Assembly: GCF_036379515.1 (NCBI RefSeq)
Contig: NZ_DASVGN010000014.1
Span: forward strand, 3,534-67,533
Origin: Castellaniella sp036379515
GTDB taxonomy: Bacteria; Pseudomonadota; Gammaproteobacteria; Burkholderiales; Burkholderiaceae_B
Length of the DNA: 64,000 bases
Reading direction: 5' to 3'
This document shows positions 1 through 8,009 of this stretch, piece after piece. Within the stretch, counting starts at the first letter, position 1, and each line of letters opens with the position of its first letter. Both the position numbers and the translations under genes were made by a program. The notes below the pieces were generated by a model, which saw only the letters and a list, made by a program, of their open reading frames with translations, ran no database searches and was not told where the DNA came from.

Positions 1-262
1 GACTAGAATGCGAATAATGAGAATGATGGTATGCAACCAAGTTGCCGCTTGCCGAAGGCTTCATAAGAAACGAGTGCAGATCCTTGCCGAGGTTGTACAC
101 CCGAATGTTGTTGATACCTGGGGAAGACTGAACGTTTTCGCTCTTGGACTGGATTCCCGAAGGCCCCTCCACCGGTTGCTGGACTTTCGCACTGGCGGTA
201 GCGCCCACTGAAATGGCGGCCGTTGCCGTCGCGACTGAAACTAGAAACGGATGCTTCTTCAC
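1..262 (-). CDS. His-Xaa-Ser repeat peptide (HxsA-like), partial at window edge
   Basis: An open frame starts at GTG 262-260, preceded by a GGGGGA ribosome-binding site, and runs off the left end; 87 residues are visible. It opens with a typical Sec signal peptide (MKKHPFLVSVATATAAI, then small residues to about residue 25, ATASA). The middle is polar and low in features. The last nine visible residues are three perfect His-Xaa-Ser triplets, HHS-HYS-HSS (79-87). Established: HxsA precursors of the His-Xaa-Ser system carry such C-terminal repeats and are encoded with two radical-SAM proteins (HxsB, HxsC) and HxsD. Inference: the repeat continues, and maturation genes lie beyond the edge. No partner gene is visible in the window, so the family call rests on the repeat and the signal peptide alone. 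Confidence 0.55.
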   Translation of the reverse strand, partial: MKKHPFLVSVATATAAISVGATASAKVQQPVEGPSGIQSKSENVQSSPGINNIRVYNLGKDLHSFLMKPSASGNLVAYHHSHYSHSS

Positions 263-620
263 AGTGATTCCCCCAGCGTAGACACAATTTGTTAACCCGT
301 AGATCTGTGTTTAGCATGGGACAAGAAATTCTGCAATTGGATCTATCGCTAGCAGGACCAGCTGTCTATTTGTGGCCTGACACAATCACATTAGGTCGGT
401 GCACAGGACAGCTTCTAGCGCGATCTGAAACCACCTAACGACGCTTGCGGGCCGTTTCCGTTGGTAGTAGAGCGTAACGAATATAAAGGCAATAATTACT
501 TCACCTTGCTGATTATTTATACAGCTCTCGACCGCCGTCAACCCGGATGCCCCTTTTTTGTGAGAGGGCGCCTATTCAGGCGGATGGAGAAAAATGCTTG
601 CAAATCAATCGGCTAAGAAT
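263..620. other. Non-coding gap
   Basis: About 360 bases between the His-Xaa-Ser gene and the decayed DUF6471-like gene. It is AT-richer than the rest of the window and has no convincing reading frame. It must hold the promoter of the left-edge gene, but no -35/-10 pair stands out. A weak 5-bp hairpin (CGCCT/AGGCG) lies near 570-585; I see nothing else. Confidence 0.5.
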
Positions 621-858
621 TTAGAGACTGTTGATCACCTTCCTGATGGCCAAGAGGTACGCGGCCGAAAAGGTGCCTTTTGCCATCTTGGCTGACAGTC
701 CTTTTTCCGACTCGCGAATCTCGCGCTTCTCCGGCGGGGGCACTCACGGCCTTCAGGCGTAGGTTCTTCTGCGCGATCAGCATCCGCAACAGGTACGACG
801 CCTTTTTCTCGTAGTCTCGCAGACCTGCGCTCTTTGGCTTGGCCCGGGGCAAGCGCAC
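621..858 (-). pseudogene. Frameshifted DUF6471-like small protein
   Basis: Two minus-strand frames join into one recognisable small protein. From a GTG at 858-856 the first frame reads through DYEKKASYLLRMLIAQKNLR. After a one-base frame change near 745-760 the second frame reads IRESEKGLSAKMAKGTFSAA and ends at TAA (621-623). The order (an EKAxxLLKxxLxxxxL helix, then a KxxxGTFSAAFLL-type helix) matches from memory the DUF6471 family of small helical, probably DNA-binding proteins. Neither frame alone gives the family's full length, so it is called a pseudogene. A sequencing error in the C-rich stretch near 741-750 could give the same picture. Confidence 0.45.
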
Positions 859-886
859 TGTAAGCGTCTGGCGACCTCATATTGAC

Positions 887-915
887 ACGCCCGCGTGAGC
901 GGGCGTTGTTTTCTT
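887..915 (+). terminator. Short hairpin with T-rich tail
   Basis: ACGCCCGC (887-894), loop GTGA and GCGGGCGT (899-906) form a perfect 8-bp stem followed by TGTTTTCTT, which looks like an intrinsic terminator in the plus direction. It lies just outside the stop of the IS66-like fragment, so it could also be part of a mobile-element end. Confidence 0.4.
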
Positions 916-985
916 ATCGAGCAGGTTGCCAGCGATGCGGCAGCAGCTCCGCGATGCGGCTATTCGGATGCGTGGGTACCTGCAC
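914..985 (-). mobile_element. IS66-family transposase C-terminal remnant
   Basis: The minus strand encodes a tail ending in THPNSRIAELLPHRWQPAR followed by TAA (914-916). IS66 transposases typically end in a short motif of the form HPxxRIDELLPxxW, which this matches closely. Only about 23 residues are convincing; upstream in the same frame the sequence no longer resembles a transposase. It is a small leftover, not a functional element. Confidence 0.5.
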
Positions 986-1352
986 CACTGTGACGGCTGG
1001 ATGAACCACCTTCTCGACCAAGGCGAGAGCACCATCCTCAAACTCGCCGAATCGGCCAGCACCACTGCTTGGTCCGTCTCGCATCTGCTCATCGACGAAT
1101 TTGCAAGCTGATACGTACGCAGGGGTGGACGGAAGAATTGGCCAACTATTCGTAAACACTTGGCCAGACTTTCTGTGAAGACTTGAAGAAAGCCCCTTGA
1201 AAATCAGTAGGGACAATTCCCAAATTTTCTGTCTTCATCACGTCTGGGCATAGAACGGAATCGTAGTCGGGGGTCTCCATGAAGGAAGCGGCTGCTGGAT
1301 GAGCGGGCGGCGATCAGGTAGGCTGCCCCGGCCGCGGCCGGCAGCAGGTGCC
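986..1352. other. Unassigned gap next to insertion-sequence remnant
   Basis: Short frames occur on both strands (for example a 61-codon plus-strand frame at 926-1111 and a 43-codon minus-strand frame near 1149-1278), but none has a convincing start, codon pattern or family resemblance. Probably decayed mobile-element DNA between the IS66 fragment and the LysR gene. Confidence 0.4.
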
Positions 1353-2276
1353 TCATATCGCAGCTCCACGCAAAGGATGGATGGGCTCAGATTTGCCAAG
1401 AAGCTCGACCAGCCGCGACTCGATAAAGGAGAGTTCAAACCCCCGCCGTTGCGAGATCATGAACGTGAGCGCACCGATGTGCCAGGCCCGGCGTTCGAGT
1501 TCGACGAGCCGCCCGCTTGCCAGATCGTCTCGAACAAAGTGCCGAGGCAAGTGCCCCCAGCCGAGACCGGCGTTCAGAAGATCACGCTTGGCGCCGAGAT
1601 CATTGACTAGCCACTGACGCTTTCCGGCGACGCCCTGTTGGGCCTTTTCTGCTCCCGGCTGATTATCCGTAACGACAATCTGAACGTGTCTGCCGAACTC
1701 ATCCATCGAGACGGGCTTCAGTGCTACAGCAAGGGGGTGCACAGGTGCACATACTGTCACCATCTCCGTCTCGCACAACCGGTGGCGTTCTATCGCATCG
1801 GGGTTCACCTCCGGCACGTTCTCTATCGTGACGGCCAAAGCACACACTCCTTCGAGCACCAGACTCTCGCCGCCTTGCATGGTCGTGATTCGCAAATTGA
1901 TCACTGCGGTGGGGAATTCCGCTTGTAGTGTCTGCAAGCAGTCGATCAGGTGGGCGCGGGGGAAGTAGGCATCGATCGCAACCGATACCTGTGGCACCCC
2001 GGTTCTGGCGATCGAGCTGGCACGATTCTTCATCTCTTCCGTGCGTGAGATCACTGCCCGCGCATCCGGCAAAAGGCTGCCCCCCGCTGCGGTGAGCTGC
2101 GCCTTCCGTGTGTTTCGCTCGAACAGCTCGACATCGAATGCGCTTTCCAGCGCCTTGATTGCATGGCTGATGGCGGACTGCGCGCGCCGGAGCTCGCGCG
2201 CCGCACCAGAAAAACTTCCTTGATCGCATACGGCGACGAATGCACGCAGTTGGTTGATAGTGACGTTATCAAGCAT
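1353..2276 (-). CDS. LysR-family transcriptional regulator
   Basis: A 307-residue protein, the usual LysR length. The N-terminal winged helix-turn-helix (about residues 5-65) has the hallmark sequence SFSGAARELRRAQSAISHAI followed by an ALExxxxxxLFER segment; the rest is the two-lobed effector-binding domain. It is divergent from the SDR gene at 2529 across a 252-bp spacer, the classic arrangement of a LysR regulator with its target, so it probably controls the SDR/NAD(P)-binding pair at 2529-3921. A perfect palindrome only 5 bp upstream of its start (2281-2297) is a candidate autoregulatory operator. The effector cannot be told from sequence. Confidence 0.9.
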   Translation of the reverse strand: MLDNVTINQLRAFVAVCDQGSFSGAARELRRAQSAISHAIKALESAFDVELFERNTRKAQLTAAGGSLLPDARAVISRTEEMKNRASSIARTGVPQVSVAIDAYFPRAHLIDCLQTLQAEFPTAVINLRITTMQGGESLVLEGVCALAVTIENVPEVNPDAIERHRLCETEMVTVCAPVHPLAVALKPVSMDEFGRHVQIVVTDNQPGAEKAQQGVAGKRQWLVNDLGAKRDLLNAGLGWGHLPRHFVRDDLASGRLVELERRAWHIGALTFMISQRRGFELSFIESRLVELLGKSEPIHPLRGAAI

Positions 2277-2280
2277 ATTT

Positions 2281-2297
2281 CATCTATTTAATAGATG
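2281..2297. promoter_or_regulatory. Palindromic operator candidate
   Basis: CATCTATT-T-AATAGATG is a perfect inverted repeat with 8-base arms and a one-base centre, starting 5 bp upstream of the LysR start codon in the divergent spacer. The position suits regulator binding over its own promoter. Function is inferred. Confidence 0.45.
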
Positions 2298-2528
2298 GTA
2301 TTAAGCAATTTTTAGTCAATTGTTTTGATGCGTCAAGAACCTTAGACTGATTTCTAGCTTCAACAAAAGGCGCCGACTCGGCGACACATCATGAACAGAC
2401 TCAGGACAGCAGCTTCATGACCGCCGGCAAGGCTGCCGTTGACGGTGGCCTGGCGCAACTCTGAGACCTCACGCCCGGCTGGTCGCCGCAGCGGTCCGGC
2501 CAAGCGAACATCCCTAAAGGAAAATCAC

Positions 2529-3296
2529 ATGGAACACTCTCTCACAGGAAAAGCGGCTCTCGTCACCGGAGCATCGCGAGGTATTGGCCGCGCCATTGCC
2601 GAACGTCTTGCAAAGGATGGCGCAACGGTTGCGTTGACTTACAACGCCAGCAAATCTGGCGCAGACGAGGCGGTCGCGGTCATTGAGAAAGCGGGAGGCA
2701 CTGCGTTCGCAATCCACGCAGACCTCGTTGACCCGGCGACTGTCCCGACCCTATTTGCAAGGCTCGATGATGAGCTCACCAAGCGAAACGGAAGCAAGAC
2801 CCTCGACATCCTGGTCAACAACGCTGGCAATTCCGGCTGGGTCGGCTTCAAAGATGCGACGCCGGACAGTTGGGACACTCTGATGGCAGTCTACGCCCGC
2901 GCGCCCTTCTTCATCGCCCAGGCTGCCCTTGATCGTCTGGCCGACGGTGGACGCATCATCAACATCTCTTCCGCCGCCGCCACAAAGCCTATGACCGCCG
3001 CACCCGTCTATTCGATGGCCAAGGCGGCCATCAACACCTTGACGCATGTGCTCGCGTCCGAGCTGGGGCCGCGCGGAATCACAGTGAATGCCGTTGCGCC
3101 GGGCTATACGCGCACGGATGCAAATGCCGCCTTTCGAGAGAACCCCGAGCTCGTGGAGGCGGTCGAGGCCGAAATCGCGCTGGGACGCTTTGGCGAACCC
3201 TCGGAAATCGCCGCCGTCGTGGCATTCCTGGCTTCCAATGAAGGCCACTGGGTGACTGGCCAGACAATCGAGGCAAGCGGCGGCTACAAGCTCTGA
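2529..3296 (+). CDS. SDR-family NAD(P)-dependent oxidoreductase
   Basis: A 255-residue classical short-chain dehydrogenase. The cofactor motif TGASRGIG is at residues 13-20, NNAG at 97-100, a NISS serine stretch near 148 and the catalytic YSMAK at 161-165; the C-terminus ends in the common SGGYKL form. The start at 2529 is chosen over an upstream in-frame start because AAGGAAAA lies just before it and the Rossmann motif then falls at its usual position. The next gene begins 25 bp downstream on the same strand, so the two are probably co-transcribed. The substrate is unknown; 3-oxoacyl-ACP-reductase-like names given to such proteins are only family labels. Confidence 0.88.
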   Translation: MEHSLTGKAALVTGASRGIGRAIAERLAKDGATVALTYNASKSGADEAVAVIEKAGGTAFAIHADLVDPATVPTLFARLDDELTKRNGSKTLDILVNNAGNSGWVGFKDATPDSWDTLMAVYARAPFFIAQAALDRLADGGRIINISSAAATKPMTAAPVYSMAKAAINTLTHVLASELGPRGITVNAVAPGYTRTDANAAFRENPELVEAVEAEIALGRFGEPSEIAAVVAFLASNEGHWVTGQTIEASGGYKL

Positions 3297-3321
3297 CGCA
3301 CCGAAAAGCCAAGGAGAATAT

Positions 3322-3921
3322 ATGAGTTACGCAATTATCGGTTTTGGCAAGATTGGCCGCGCTCTTGCAAAAGCGTTTGTCCGCAATGGCATCGAGGTGT
3401 CCGTTGCAACCACGCGTGACCCGGCAAGCTTTGCATCCGATGCCGCCGCAATCGGGCCCACGATCATTCCCAAAACCTTGGCGGAGGCCCTCAAGGCCGA
3501 CACCATCTTTTTGGCTGTCCGTTTCGAGTCGCATCCGGATGTCGCGAAGGCGCTGCCCGACTGGAAGGGGAAGACCATCATCGACGCGATGAACACCTTG
3601 GCCGCGCTTGAGGAACTGGGGGGTCTCCCATCCTCTGCCGTCGTCGCGAAGGCGTTCACTGGAGCCCGCTTGGTGAAAGGCTTCAACCATTTGGCCGCCG
3701 CCGTCCTTGCCCAAGACCCGGCCGCACACGGTGGCAGACGAGTTGTGTTCCTGGCGAGCGACGATGACGGCGCAGCGGCGTCGGTGGCGGCTCTGGCCGA
3801 GCGGCTGGGCTTCGCGCCTGTCAATCTTGGGGCGCTCGCCGAGGGGGGCGCGCTCGTGCACGCACGGGACGGGACCTGGGGACCCCTGATCTTCCAGGAC
3901 CTGTTCAAGAAGGAGTCGTGA
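3322..3921 (+). CDS. NADPH-dependent F420 reductase-like NAD(P)-binding protein
   Basis: A 199-residue protein consisting of a single Rossmann domain. It starts IIGFGKIGRALAKAF (GxGxxG type) and continues with the AxTIFLAVRF and GARLVKGFNHLAAA segments typical of the 'NADPH-dependent F420 reductase / NADP oxidoreductase, coenzyme F420-dependent' domain family. In proteobacteria without F420 these proteins are predicted NADP-binding reductases of unknown substrate. AAGGAG precedes the ATG. It follows the SDR by 25 bp and probably forms a two-gene operon with it under the divergent LysR gene. Confidence 0.75.
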   Translation: MSYAIIGFGKIGRALAKAFVRNGIEVSVATTRDPASFASDAAAIGPTIIPKTLAEALKADTIFLAVRFESHPDVAKALPDWKGKTIIDAMNTLAALEELGGLPSSAVVAKAFTGARLVKGFNHLAAAVLAQDPAAHGGRRVVFLASDDDGAAASVAALAERLGFAPVNLGALAEGGALVHARDGTWGPLIFQDLFKKES

Positions 3922-3986
3922 ACGACGTATCACCGTCATACGGCAGGTGTTGCCGCCGGTGTAATACTGACCCCCTGGGAGGTGCG

Positions 3987-4015
3987 GCTGTGCCTGCGTG
4001 ACGCGCAGGCACAGC
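3987..4015. repeat. Perfect 12-bp stem hairpin between convergent genes
   Basis: GCTGTGCCTGCG (3987-3998), loop TGACG and CGCAGGCACAGC (4004-4015) form a perfect stem. It lies between the convergent genes ending at 3921 and 4142. There is no T tract on either side, so it is not a standard intrinsic terminator; it may stabilise mRNA ends or be a mobile-element relic. Confidence 0.5.
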
Positions 4016-4141
4016 AGTACACGCTGCGCAAAGCGCGGGCAGGAGGTGCTCTTCGATAATGCCAGCACTGTGGCCGTCGACCTGCTGGTCGCCACAGGGA
4101 CCGAAGAATCCCTTGCGCTGCTCCGCGACAGCGCGATCCGG

Positions 4142-5071
4142 CTATTGGTTAGTCAAGCAATTACTGGTCGCAGCGTGCCTTGCAACAAATTCTCTGAGCC
4201 ACGCCTGGGCAGGGTGAGAGTCATTGCGCCGGTGCCAGATAAGGCCGAATACGACCTCAGGCAACGAGATCGGTGGCGGAAATAGCACCAACTTGCGGCC
4301 GACCGGCGAGTGAAGGGCGACACGCTTCATGACTGTGGCCGTCATGCTCGTTCGAGCCACGATGGCCGGCACCGCGAACATCTGCGGCAGCGTCAACCCC
4401 AGCCTGCGCTTCTTGCCTTGTTGAGCAAGAGCCTGATCCACAAGACCATGCCTTTCTCCCTCGGGAGAGACGAGCACATGAGGCAGGGCAAGGTAGGTTT
4501 CCATGCTCATTCCGCGCCTCGCTGCGGGATGATCGCTGGCAACAATGGTGACGAACTCGTCCTGCAAGATAGGACGCGTCAGTATTCGGCGATCCGAATG
4601 CGTGGGCGGCACGCCGATAGCCGCATCGATCGCACCTGCGTCGAGCAGGTCGACCGCATGATCGCGGTCGTTGAAAGCATGCACGTCCAATGACACGCCT
4701 GGCGCCTCCTTTCCAAGTGCCTGCAGCAATGAAGGCAGCAACACGAAGGCCGGATAGTCAGACAGTCCCAATTTGAAGGTCAACGAAGCCTTCTCGGGTA
4801 GGAACTGGGGCTCCTTCACGAGCGTTGATTCGATCTGTCGCAATGCCTGCGCGATCGGTTCGGACAAGTCTCGTGCACGCGCTGTAGGCAGCAGGCCGCC
4901 GGTGCCGCGCAAGAACAGCGGGTCGCCGAAGAACTTGCGCAACCTGGAAAGCGCTGCACTCATCGCCGGCTGACTTACACCGACCTGGGTTGCAGCCCGA
5001 GTCACATTCCGCTCGTTCATCAGGGCGTCGAAAGCCACCAGCAGGTTCATATCGATGCCATGAAAATTCAT
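4142..5071 (-). CDS. LysR-family transcriptional regulator
   Basis: 309 residues. The helix-turn-helix contains NVTRAATQVGVSQPAMSAAL and LSRLRKFFGDPLFLR, the pattern of the NodD/NahR-like LysR branch (FGDPLFxR rather than LFxRxxR), followed by the effector-binding domain. It is divergent from the quinone-oxidoreductase-type gene at 5168 with an AT-rich 96-bp spacer, so it most likely controls that gene and the SDR behind it. Its end converges on the gene pair ending at 3921. Confidence 0.9.
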   Translation of the reverse strand: MNFHGIDMNLLVAFDALMNERNVTRAATQVGVSQPAMSAALSRLRKFFGDPLFLRGTGGLLPTARARDLSEPIAQALRQIESTLVKEPQFLPEKASLTFKLGLSDYPAFVLLPSLLQALGKEAPGVSLDVHAFNDRDHAVDLLDAGAIDAAIGVPPTHSDRRILTRPILQDEFVTIVASDHPAARRGMSMETYLALPHVLVSPEGERHGLVDQALAQQGKKRRLGLTLPQMFAVPAIVARTSMTATVMKRVALHSPVGRKLVLFPPPISLPEVVFGLIWHRRNDSHPAQAWLREFVARHAATSNCLTNQ

Positions 5072-5167
5072 ATGACGAATAAATATATATACGGCTTATT
5101 TGTTAGACAGATTGTACCGCCAGTCCCAAAATTTCATCACTGATAGCAACCAGAACCGGAAAAAGCG

Positions 5168-6157
5168 ATGAACACCTCCAACACTGACCTCTCCGAACGA
5201 ATTCGCACTGATCGACTCAATTCAATGAGGCATCCTATGAAAGCGGCACTTCTCAAATCCTTTGGCGGCACCGATCTCATCACGATCGGCGAAGTCGGTT
5301 CGCGTGACCTGGGGCCGAACGAGGCCCTCGTACGCGTCGAAGCGGCGAGTGCAAACCCGCTGGATTTGAAGATCATCGCCGGATACATGCAGCAAGTGTT
5401 TCCGATCCGGTTTCCGTACGTTCCGGGCACTGACTTCAGCGGTGTGATCGATGCAGTCGGCACGGAGGTGACGAACACCAGGCCCGGCGATCGCGTGTTC
5501 GGTCGCACTGCTCCAAGTGCTGGTGGCGCATTCGGCAGGAACGTGGTGATCGAGGCCACCGACCTTTGCGTCTTTCCGGCGGAGATGAGTTTCGAGCAGG
5601 CGGCAGCCTTGCCGACCGCATTCGGCGCGGCCAGGCAAGGCCTCTTTGACGTCGGTCATCTCCAGCGAGGGCAGCGGGTTCTGATCCATGCTGCAGCGGG
5701 AGGCGTCGGCAGCATGGCCGTCCAGCTGGCTCATCATGCGGGTGCCCATGTCATCGCCACGGCGTCGGCCAGAAACATCGAACTGGTGAAGAGCCTGGGC
5801 GCGGATGAAGTCATCGACTACCACACAGAAGACTTCACCCAGGTGCGCAACATCGGCCTCGTGCTCGACACGATCGGCGGCGAGACTCTTGAGAAGTCAT
5901 GGTCGGTGCTTAGTGCCGGCGGGCGTATCGCGAGCCTCGTGGAGTTCGGCATCAAGCCCAGGGGCGAACAGGCGGGTGAATTCGCGTTCTTCGCAAGCGC
6001 AACGCCCTATCTGCCGGAAGCCGTCCGACAGTTCCGGGCCGGACACCTCCAGATCATCATCGAATCGATCTTTCCGCTGGATGAAACACGTTCAGCACTG
6101 GAGAAACTGGCTACCGGACACGCGCGCGGCAAGGTTCTCGTGCGCTTGAGCAACTGA
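5168..6157 (+). CDS. Zinc-independent medium-chain dehydrogenase (quinone oxidoreductase-like)
   Basis: A 329-residue MDR-superfamily protein. A GroES-like N-terminal half (GTDFSGVIDAVG, PGDRVFGR) is followed by the NADPH-binding fold with AAAGGVGSMAVQLA. The zinc ligands of true alcohol dehydrogenases are absent, as in quinone oxidoreductases and zeta-crystallin-like enzymes, which reduce quinones or alpha,beta-unsaturated carbonyls with NADPH. The start at 5168 has GGAAAAAGCG before it; starts at 5225 or 5237 (MKAALL) would fit the family length equally well. It is followed after 57 bp by an SDR gene and is divergent from a LysR regulator, giving a small inducible reductase unit. Confidence 0.85.
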   Translation: MNTSNTDLSERIRTDRLNSMRHPMKAALLKSFGGTDLITIGEVGSRDLGPNEALVRVEAASANPLDLKIIAGYMQQVFPIRFPYVPGTDFSGVIDAVGTEVTNTRPGDRVFGRTAPSAGGAFGRNVVIEATDLCVFPAEMSFEQAAALPTAFGAARQGLFDVGHLQRGQRVLIHAAAGGVGSMAVQLAHHAGAHVIATASARNIELVKSLGADEVIDYHTEDFTQVRNIGLVLDTIGGETLEKSWSVLSAGGRIASLVEFGIKPRGEQAGEFAFFASATPYLPEAVRQFRAGHLQIIIESIFPLDETRSALEKLATGHARGKVLVRLSN

Positions 6158-6214
6158 TACTGCCGACGACGACGATCGCACAACGCCAATTCAACTACTA
6201 CCAAGAGCCATGAC

Positions 6215-6955
6215 ATGAGTACCAACCCCAGCAAAGCAGCCATTGTGACGGGTGCATCCCGCGGCATCGGCAAGGACATTGCGCTGCGGCTCGCCGCCGA
6301 TGGTTTCGCCATCGCCATCGGCTACGCCAGCAACCAGCAGCAGGCCAACGCGGTGGTGGCCGAGATTCAGGCGAAAGGCGGCACCGCCGTCGCCATCAAG
6401 GGCAACGTTGCCGATGCGGACGACGTGACTAGCCTGTTCTCATTGGCCCGGCAGGCGTTTGGCCAAATAGATGCGGTGGTCAGCAATGCCGGCATCATGG
6501 ATCTCGCACCGATCAAGACGGGCAACGTAGCGGCGCTGGACCGGATGATGACGACGAACGTGCGGGGCGCATTCCTCGTTCTGTCCAAGGCCGCTGAAGT
6601 ACTTGGTGACGGTGGGCGCATCGTGGCCCTGTCCACCAGCGTCATTGCCAAGGCGGCGCCGGGCTATGGGCCGTACATTGCTTCCAAGTCCGCCGTCGAA
6701 GGTCTGGTGCATGTGCTTGCCAATGAACTGCGGGGCCGCAACATCACGGTGAACGCGGTTGCCCCGGGACCGGTTGCCACAGAGTTGTTCCTCAACGGCA
6801 AGACAGAGGCGCAGATCACGATGCTGGCGAAGATGCCTCCCATGGAGCGTCTAGGTCGGCCGGTGGACATCGCCAACGCGGTTTCCTTCCTGGTCGGAAA
6901 AGACGGTGATTGGGTCAACTCCCAGGTGCTCCGGGTGAATGGCGGCTTCGCTTGA
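6215..6955 (+). CDS. SDR-family oxidoreductase
   Basis: A 246-residue classical short-chain dehydrogenase. TGASRGIG is at residues 12-19, SNAG near 90, and the catalytic Tyr154 and Lys158 lie in YIASK. The C-terminus ends VLRVNGGFA. It follows the quinone-oxidoreductase-like gene on the same strand and probably shares its transcript, so both may handle the same reactive carbonyl or quinone. Its closest relatives by style are the 3-ketoacyl-reductase-like SDRs of unknown substrate found beside LysR genes. Confidence 0.86.
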   Translation: MSTNPSKAAIVTGASRGIGKDIALRLAADGFAIAIGYASNQQQANAVVAEIQAKGGTAVAIKGNVADADDVTSLFSLARQAFGQIDAVVSNAGIMDLAPIKTGNVAALDRMMTTNVRGAFLVLSKAAEVLGDGGRIVALSTSVIAKAAPGYGPYIASKSAVEGLVHVLANELRGRNITVNAVAPGPVATELFLNGKTEAQITMLAKMPPMERLGRPVDIANAVSFLVGKDGDWVNSQVLRVNGGFA

Positions 6956-7081
6956 CCCTTACAACCCTGCATAAGGATGACTAGCGCACAGTGCCCGGCT
7001 CACACCATCTCCACCGGAAACAGCCCTGGCGGGCAGCCTGATCGCCTCTACGCGCCGCAACTAGCTCGACAATCACCGCTA

Positions 7082-7903
7082 TCATTGAGAGGCGACGGAA
7101 TTCGGTCGTAAGCGTGCCGAAGTGCGGTCGCCGTCCAGCCAACGAGCAATGCAGCTGGCCACTTCCGCTGGAGCCTCCAACGGTAGCAGGTGCCCAACGG
7201 ACGGAATTTGGTGTACCTCCGGGTCCGGCAAATATGGCACGAGTCGTTCAGCGAGCACCGCCAGAGGATCTACGCGGTCAAGCTCACCGGTCAGAAGCAA
7301 GGTTGGCACGTCAATGCGGAGGCTCATCGCACTGATGTCCTCGAGCATGCCATGGGTCGGCCAAGCTATTTGCGCGTCGCGATGACCCGACAGACTGTCG
7401 GTAATCACTTGCTCGCGTGCCGTGCCTCGGATCGGGGTCGCGGTCAGCACGTTGTCCAGGGTTTCTTGGACGTTTGCGCGCGAGGCATAGGCCAATTGCA
7501 TGGCCAGGCGCTGGGGTGCCGGAACTTCCATTGGCACCGCCGGCGACGATGCGACGAGAACCAACCCCCTCAGCCATGCAGGCCGCTGTCCGGCAAGGTA
7601 TTGAGCGATCTTCCCACCCATCGAATGACCAACCAGCACGACATCCTGGAGACCAAGCATGTCAATCATCGCGCCAATGCACGCCGCGAGATGTCCGATG
7701 TGGTACCCGTGTCTGGATGGGCTTGACCCACCCCAACCCGGCAGGTCAGGCGCGAGGCAGCGGCATTGATGGCTGAGGCGACCCATGACGTCCGCCCATG
7801 TGCGGCCAGTCCCACCCCAATAGTGCAAAAACACAAGCGCCGGGCTTCCTACTCCCTCCGTGAGGATATGCAGGTTGGCGCTGTCCGTTTCGATCATCAT
7901 CAC
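7082..7903 (-). CDS. Alpha/beta-fold hydrolase
   Basis: 273 residues. An HYWGG oxyanion-hole region (about 27-31) precedes the nucleophile elbow GHSMGG with Ser94; a GELDRVDP segment carries the likely acid Asp, and VGHLLPLEAP the catalytic His near the C-terminus. The protein is cytoplasmic with no signal peptide. Such enzymes hydrolyse esters, lactones or C-C bonds; the sequence does not say which. It is divergent from the LysR gene at 8010, and the perfect palindrome at 7961-7980 lies between them, so it is probably that regulator's target. The start has three consecutive ATG codons and the exact one is uncertain. Confidence 0.87.
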   Translation of the reverse strand: MMMIETDSANLHILTEGVGSPALVFLHYWGGTGRTWADVMGRLSHQCRCLAPDLPGWGGSSPSRHGYHIGHLAACIGAMIDMLGLQDVVLVGHSMGGKIAQYLAGQRPAWLRGLVLVASSPAVPMEVPAPQRLAMQLAYASRANVQETLDNVLTATPIRGTAREQVITDSLSGHRDAQIAWPTHGMLEDISAMSLRIDVPTLLLTGELDRVDPLAVLAERLVPYLPDPEVHQIPSVGHLLPLEAPAEVASCIARWLDGDRTSARLRPNSVASQ

Positions 7904-7960
7904 GAGAATCCTAAGGTGTTGAAGGAGCTCTCAGTGTGATACCGATCATGAGAAGATAGA

Positions 7961-7980
7961 ATACGTCATTGATGACGTAT
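7961..7980. promoter_or_regulatory. Perfect palindromic operator candidate
   Basis: ATACGTCAT-TG-ATGACGTAT is a perfect inverted repeat with 9-base arms in the 106-bp divergent spacer between the hydrolase (start 7903) and the LysR gene (start 8010). It contains a T-N11-A-like core and is the best-formed operator candidate in the window. Confidence 0.55.
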
Positions 7981-8009
7981 GCCATATCTCATCCTGATCG
8001 AATCATCAG

